DNA of 24,751 nt from NCBI GenBank assembly GCA_964537995.1, contig CAZICW010000022.1, positions 1-24,751 of the forward strand. Direction: 5' to 3'. Positions 22,863 through 24,751 of the stretch are shown here, piece after piece (within the stretch, counting starts at the first letter, position 1; every line of letters starts with the position of its first letter). The translations under genes and the position numbers were made by a program. Under the pieces are notes generated by a model. It saw only the letters and a list, made by a program, of their open reading frames with translations, ran no database searches and was not told the DNA's origin. This DNA comes from JAFLUQ01 sp964537995 (GTDB lineage Bacteria > Bacillota > Clostridia > UMGS1883).

Positions 22863-24041
22863 CTACTCTATTATAGCTTGATTTTCAGAATTTGTCAATA
22901 TATTAAGCCCCGTTATTTCCGAAAATCTTTTGCGAATCCTTTCGACGGTAAGACTGCCGCCGAACTTGGAATGTGCGCGCGCGAGGTCGTCGGTGTAGTC
23001 CGAGAGCATATACACGGTGTATTTTCCGCCGGAAACGTGCGTAAAGCAAGGCTCCATCGAATAGCTCTCAATTCTTGCTCCGTCCCCGTCCTTGACAAGG
23101 GTTATACGCGCCATAGCCCCCAACTCATTGTCTATTGAGGACTGATTTGATATAAAATTACCGAGAGAATAGTAAACCAGAGTTGTTTTTCCGTTTTCTC
23201 CGACGTATTCCTCGCATGGCTGCAAAACATGGGGATGCGCTCCTATTATTATGTCAACGCCGTTTTCGTTGAAAAATTTCAGCCAATCCGACTGATAGTC
23301 ATCCGGCTCGGTGTCGTATTCGGTTCCCCAGTGGACGAACATTATAAGGATGTCGCTCTCAGCCTTTGCGCGCGCAAGCTGTTCCGCTATGGCGGGACGG
23401 TTTTCGTCGGAAAGCAAATTAACAAGATATTCCTTCCCCGCAGGTAAAACATAGCCGTTAAGCCCGTAGGTATAGTTCATCATCGCGACTGTAAAGCCGT
23501 CCTTTGTGAAGGTGTCAACGCGGCGCGCGTCGTTTTCGTCGGAATTTATTCCAAGCAGCGTCACATTTTGCGATTTCCAGTAAGCGTAGGTGTCGGAAAG
23601 CCCGTCCGTACCTTTATCGTAAGAATGGTTCGACGCTTGCTCGATTACATTGAAGCCCGCTTTTACAACCGCGTCGCCGACGGCGGACGGACCGCCGAAC
23701 TCCGGATAACCGCTGTAGCGCGAAGGATCGTTGATGAAAACGGTTTCCTGATTTATTGCCTTGATGTCGATGCCGTCGAGATATTTGCCGATGTTTTTGT
23801 AAAAGCCGTCGAAATTATAGCCCGTATCGGTAAGTCCGCTCTTTATCAGCGGCATATGCATAAGATTGTCGCCGACGGCGGCTATTTCGATTCGAACCGG
23901 AGGGTTTTCTTCCTCGGAGCCAAGCGGCGTCTCCTCCGGCGCGGCGGGACGGGTAAATTCGTATACTGTCAGTCCCAGCGCAAAAAGCAGCATAACGCCG
24001 CAAAGAATAAGGCAAAATATTTGTTTTAACGAAAGCTTCAT
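22863..24041 (-). CDS. CapA-family (PGA_cap) metallophosphoesterase-like envelope protein
   Basis: Member of the CapA/PgsA family, linked in Bacillota to poly-gamma-glutamate capsule synthesis, though most homologues have unknown envelope roles. Start ATG 24041 with AAGGAAG upstream. Length 392 aa. Residues 8-27 form an N-terminal membrane anchor, followed by a Pro/Glu linker (31-48) and the catalytic-type fold outside the cell: VGDNLMH (D58, H62), NQET (97-100), ASNHSYDKG (N138, H139), FVHWGTEYD (H237) and GAHPHVLQP (H269, H271), the full metal-ligand set. No capB/capC neighbours are present, arguing against a capsule operon here. The gene lies only 23 bp after the tRNA-Leu terminator hairpin with no visible promoter of its own, and its final codons contain the promoter of the next small gene. 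Confidence 0.9.
   Translation of the reverse strand: MKLSLKQIFCLILCGVMLLFALGLTVYEFTRPAAPEETPLGSEEENPPVRIEIAAVGDNLMHMPLIKSGLTDTGYNFDGFYKNIGKYLDGIDIKAINQETVFINDPSRYSGYPEFGGPSAVGDAVVKAGFNVIEQASNHSYDKGTDGLSDTYAYWKSQNVTLLGINSDENDARRVDTFTKDGFTVAMMNYTYGLNGYVLPAGKEYLVNLLSDENRPAIAEQLARAKAESDILIMFVHWGTEYDTEPDDYQSDWLKFFNENGVDIIIGAHPHVLQPCEEYVGENGKTTLVYYSLGNFISNQSSIDNELGAMARITLVKDGDGARIESYSMEPCFTHVSGGKYTVYMLSDYTDDLARAHSKFGGSLTVERIRKRFSEITGLNILTNSENQAIIE
22870..22898 (-). promoter_or_regulatory. Perfect consensus promoter inside the 3' end of capA
   Basis: Minus strand TTGACA (22898-22893), 17-nt spacer, TATAAT (22875-22870): 12/12 match, lying completely within the last codons of the CapA-type gene (stop at 22865-22863). 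It would drive the 57-aa gene starting at 22828, with a leader of about 35 nt. Confidence 0.9.
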
Positions 24042-24064
24042 CGCGCCCGCACTTCCTTACAGTG

Positions 24065-24099
24065 AAAAATCCGAATGCTCACTCGGCATTCGGATTTTT
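24065..24099 (-). terminator. Terminator of tRNA-Leu, bidirectional
   Basis: AAAAATCCGAATGC (24065-24078) and GCATTCGGATTTTT (24086-24099) are perfect 14-bp arms with a 7-nt loop. On the minus strand the stem starts at the last base of the tRNA CCA end and ends in five T. The CapA-type gene starts 23 bp beyond it. Confidence 0.9.
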
Positions 24100-24185
24100 G
24101 GTGCCGATGGCCGGACTCGAACCGGCACGGTATCGCTACCGGTGGATTTTGAGTCCACTACGTCTGCCAATTCCATCACATCGGC
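24099..24185 (-). tRNA. tRNA-Leu (anticodon CAA)
   Basis: Class II tRNA of 87 nt including an encoded CCA. Minus strand: acceptor GCCGATG pairs with CATCGGC, discriminator A, CCA; D-loop region GGAATTGGCAGAC typical of bacterial tRNA-Leu; anticodon stem GTGGA/TCCAC enclosing CTCAAAA, so anticodon CAA (24151-24149), reading UUG; variable arm CGGTAGCGATACCG; T arm GCCGG-TTCGAGT-CCGGC. It has its own promoter at 24198-24225 and a terminator fused to its 3' end. Confidence 0.96.
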
Positions 24186-24197
24186 TCAATTATTTTT

Positions 24198-24225
24198 ATT
24201 ATACTACGAAAATAAAAAAAATCAA
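24198..24225 (-). promoter_or_regulatory. Promoter of tRNA-Leu
   Basis: Minus strand TTGATT (24225-24220), 16-nt spacer, TATAAT (24203-24198). The start site would fall near 24191, a few bases before the mature tRNA 5' end at 24185. The -35 lies in the AAAAGTATTGATTTTTT context. Confidence 0.75.
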
Positions 24226-24228
24226 TAC

Positions 24229-24260
24229 TTTTCTAAAATTTTTTTAAAAATTTTAGAAAA
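24229..24260. promoter_or_regulatory. AT-only palindrome between the divergent tRNA-Leu and secG promoters
   Basis: TTTTCTAAAATTTTT (24229-24243) and AAAAATTTTAGAAAA (24246-24260) form a perfect 15-bp palindrome with a 2-nt centre. It lies just upstream of the -35 elements of both divergent promoters and may act as a shared UP element or bent-DNA segment. As RNA it would be a weak A/U hairpin. Confidence 0.55.
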
Positions 24261-24274
24261 TAATAAAAAAATAC

Positions 24275-24303
24275 TTGCATTTATTATAAAACTGTGGTAA
24301 AGT
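24275..24303 (+). promoter_or_regulatory. Promoter of secG
   Basis: TTGCAT (24275-24280), 17-nt spacer, TAAAGT (24298-24303), followed about 33 nt later by GGAGGTG (24336-24342) and the secG ATG. A moderate match (7/12) helped by the upstream A-tracts. Confidence 0.55.
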
Positions 24304-24349
24304 AGATACGAATAGCGTTCTAAGCTTCTTAAAACGGAGGTGTAATAAA

Positions 24350-24586
24350 ATGAATCTGGCGGTTACATTGATCTATCTTGTAGTTGCGGTTGTGCTGACG
24401 GTCATTGTTTTGTTCCAGGAAGGTAAGGATCCCCGCGATTCCGCGATTATGGGCGGTTCTTCCGATACCTTTTTCGGCAAAAACAAGGCTCATACAATGG
24501 AAGGTATGATGGAAAAGCTCACAAGTGTTTTCGCTGTCGTGTTCTTCCTTCTTTCCATTGTTCTTTCTCTTAATATATTAAAGTAA
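24350..24586 (+). CDS. secG: Preprotein translocase subunit SecG
   Basis: SecG joins SecY and SecE in the membrane channel that exports unfolded proteins. Here it would serve the several secreted proteins in the window, though it is housekeeping. ATG 24350 with GGAGGTG at 24336-24342. Length 78 aa, normal for Bacillota. Two membrane helices: about 5-21 (VTLIYLVVAVVLTVIVLFQ) and about 58-76 (LTSVFAVVFFLLSIVLSLNI). Between them is the conserved cytoplasmic loop FQEGKDPRDSAIMGGSSDTFFGKNKAHTMEG (residues 22-52, shown as its key parts QEGKD, GGSSDTFFGKNK). In many Clostridia secG is followed by rnr and smpB; here a terminator at 24601 follows and no rnr start is visible before the window ends. Confidence 0.96.
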   Translation: MNLAVTLIYLVVAVVLTVIVLFQEGKDPRDSAIMGGSSDTFFGKNKAHTMEGMMEKLTSVFAVVFFLLSIVLSLNILK

Positions 24587-24600
24587 GAAGTAAAGAGAAA

Positions 24601-24631
24601 AGGCACTCCCCGCGGGTGCCTGTTTTGTTTT
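24601..24631 (+). terminator. Terminator of secG
   Basis: AGGCACTC (24601-24608) pairs with GGGTGCCT (24614-24621, one G-U pair) around CCCGC, followed by GTTTTGTTTT. It lies 14 nt after the secG stop. The remaining 24632-24751 shows no convincing gene: an ATG at 24694 opens only 17 codons before TAA. Confidence 0.88.
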
Positions 24632-24751
24632 GCGCGGACAGTAGTCATGCCGCGGCGCAAATATGATAAAATACAGACGAAACGAAGATTTTTATGACAA
24701 ATAAAGAAAAAATTTCCATATCCGAAATTTTTTGCCCAAGCGTTTAAATCG

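Noticed and set aside
22863..24041. Poly-gamma-glutamate capsule operon
   Set aside because: Only the CapA-type protein is present; neighbours are a tRNA and a small unknown gene, with no capB, capC or capD.
24062..24300. Plus-strand frames crossing the tRNA
   Set aside because: They run over the tRNA-Leu gene and its promoter and have no ribosome binding site.
24694..24747. Start of rnr or another gene after secG
   Set aside because: The ATG at 24694 opens only 17 codons before TAA, with a weak ribosome binding site; it may be chance, and the window ends before anything else can be judged.

Overview
The window looks like chromosome from an uncultured Bacillota, most likely a gut-type Clostridia close to Oscillospirales. 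I infer this from the hrcA-grpE-dnaK-dnaJ operon under a CIRCE operator, near-consensus sigma-A promoters, strong GGAGG ribosome binding sites with frequent TTG/GTG starts, AT-rich intergenic DNA, and large secreted proteins built from RICIN, MucBP-like, LamG-like and Cthe_2159 modules. No Gram-negative envelope genes are visible. A run of 100 Ns (12827-12926) marks a scaffold join, so this is a draft assembly or MAG.

Layout, left to right. 1-95: a terminator and a promoter half-site pointing out of the window to the left. 96-257 (-): a small acidic protein. 258-528: regulatory DNA with A-tracts, the hrcA promoter and CIRCE. 529-5285 (+): the heat-shock operon hrcA, grpE, dnaK, dnaJ, closed by a terminator shared with the convergent neighbour. 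5357-7612 (-): a secreted RICIN-domain gluzincin metalloprotease. It is divergent from 7795-13327 (+), a giant secreted multidomain BNR/lectin protein that contains an 888-bp tandem duplication and the N gap. 13408-14385 (+): a ROK sugar kinase. 14504-17842 (+): a secreted Cthe_2159-type beta-helix protein with an inserted F5/8C domain. 18004-24185 (-): three-domain copper-amine-oxidase-N-type wall protein, Orn/Lys/Arg-decarboxylase-type PLP enzyme, four-helix membrane protein, second small acidic protein, CapA-type phosphoesterase and tRNA-Leu(CAA), given here in coordinate order (transcription runs right to left). 24350-24586 (+): secG.

How it works together. The left third is stress housekeeping: HrcA represses its own operon through CIRCE and DnaK/DnaJ/GrpE form the folding machine. 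The middle third (5.3-17.9 kb) looks like an extracellular glycan- or mucin-facing locus: a lectin-protease, a multi-lectin beta-propeller protein, a sugar kinase and a pectate-lyase-like beta-helix binding protein. The right third combines envelope genes with a tRNA and a Sec subunit.

Most notable unexplained points: (i) two tiny acidic proteins near opposite ends of the window appear to be paralogues; (ii) a perfect consensus promoter for one of them is written into the last codons of capA; (iii) capA sits 23 bp behind a tRNA terminator with no visible promoter of its own; (iv) there is a recent 888-bp duplication in the BNR gene; (v) an operator-like inverted repeat surrounds a promoter -35 element in the protease/BNR divergent region.
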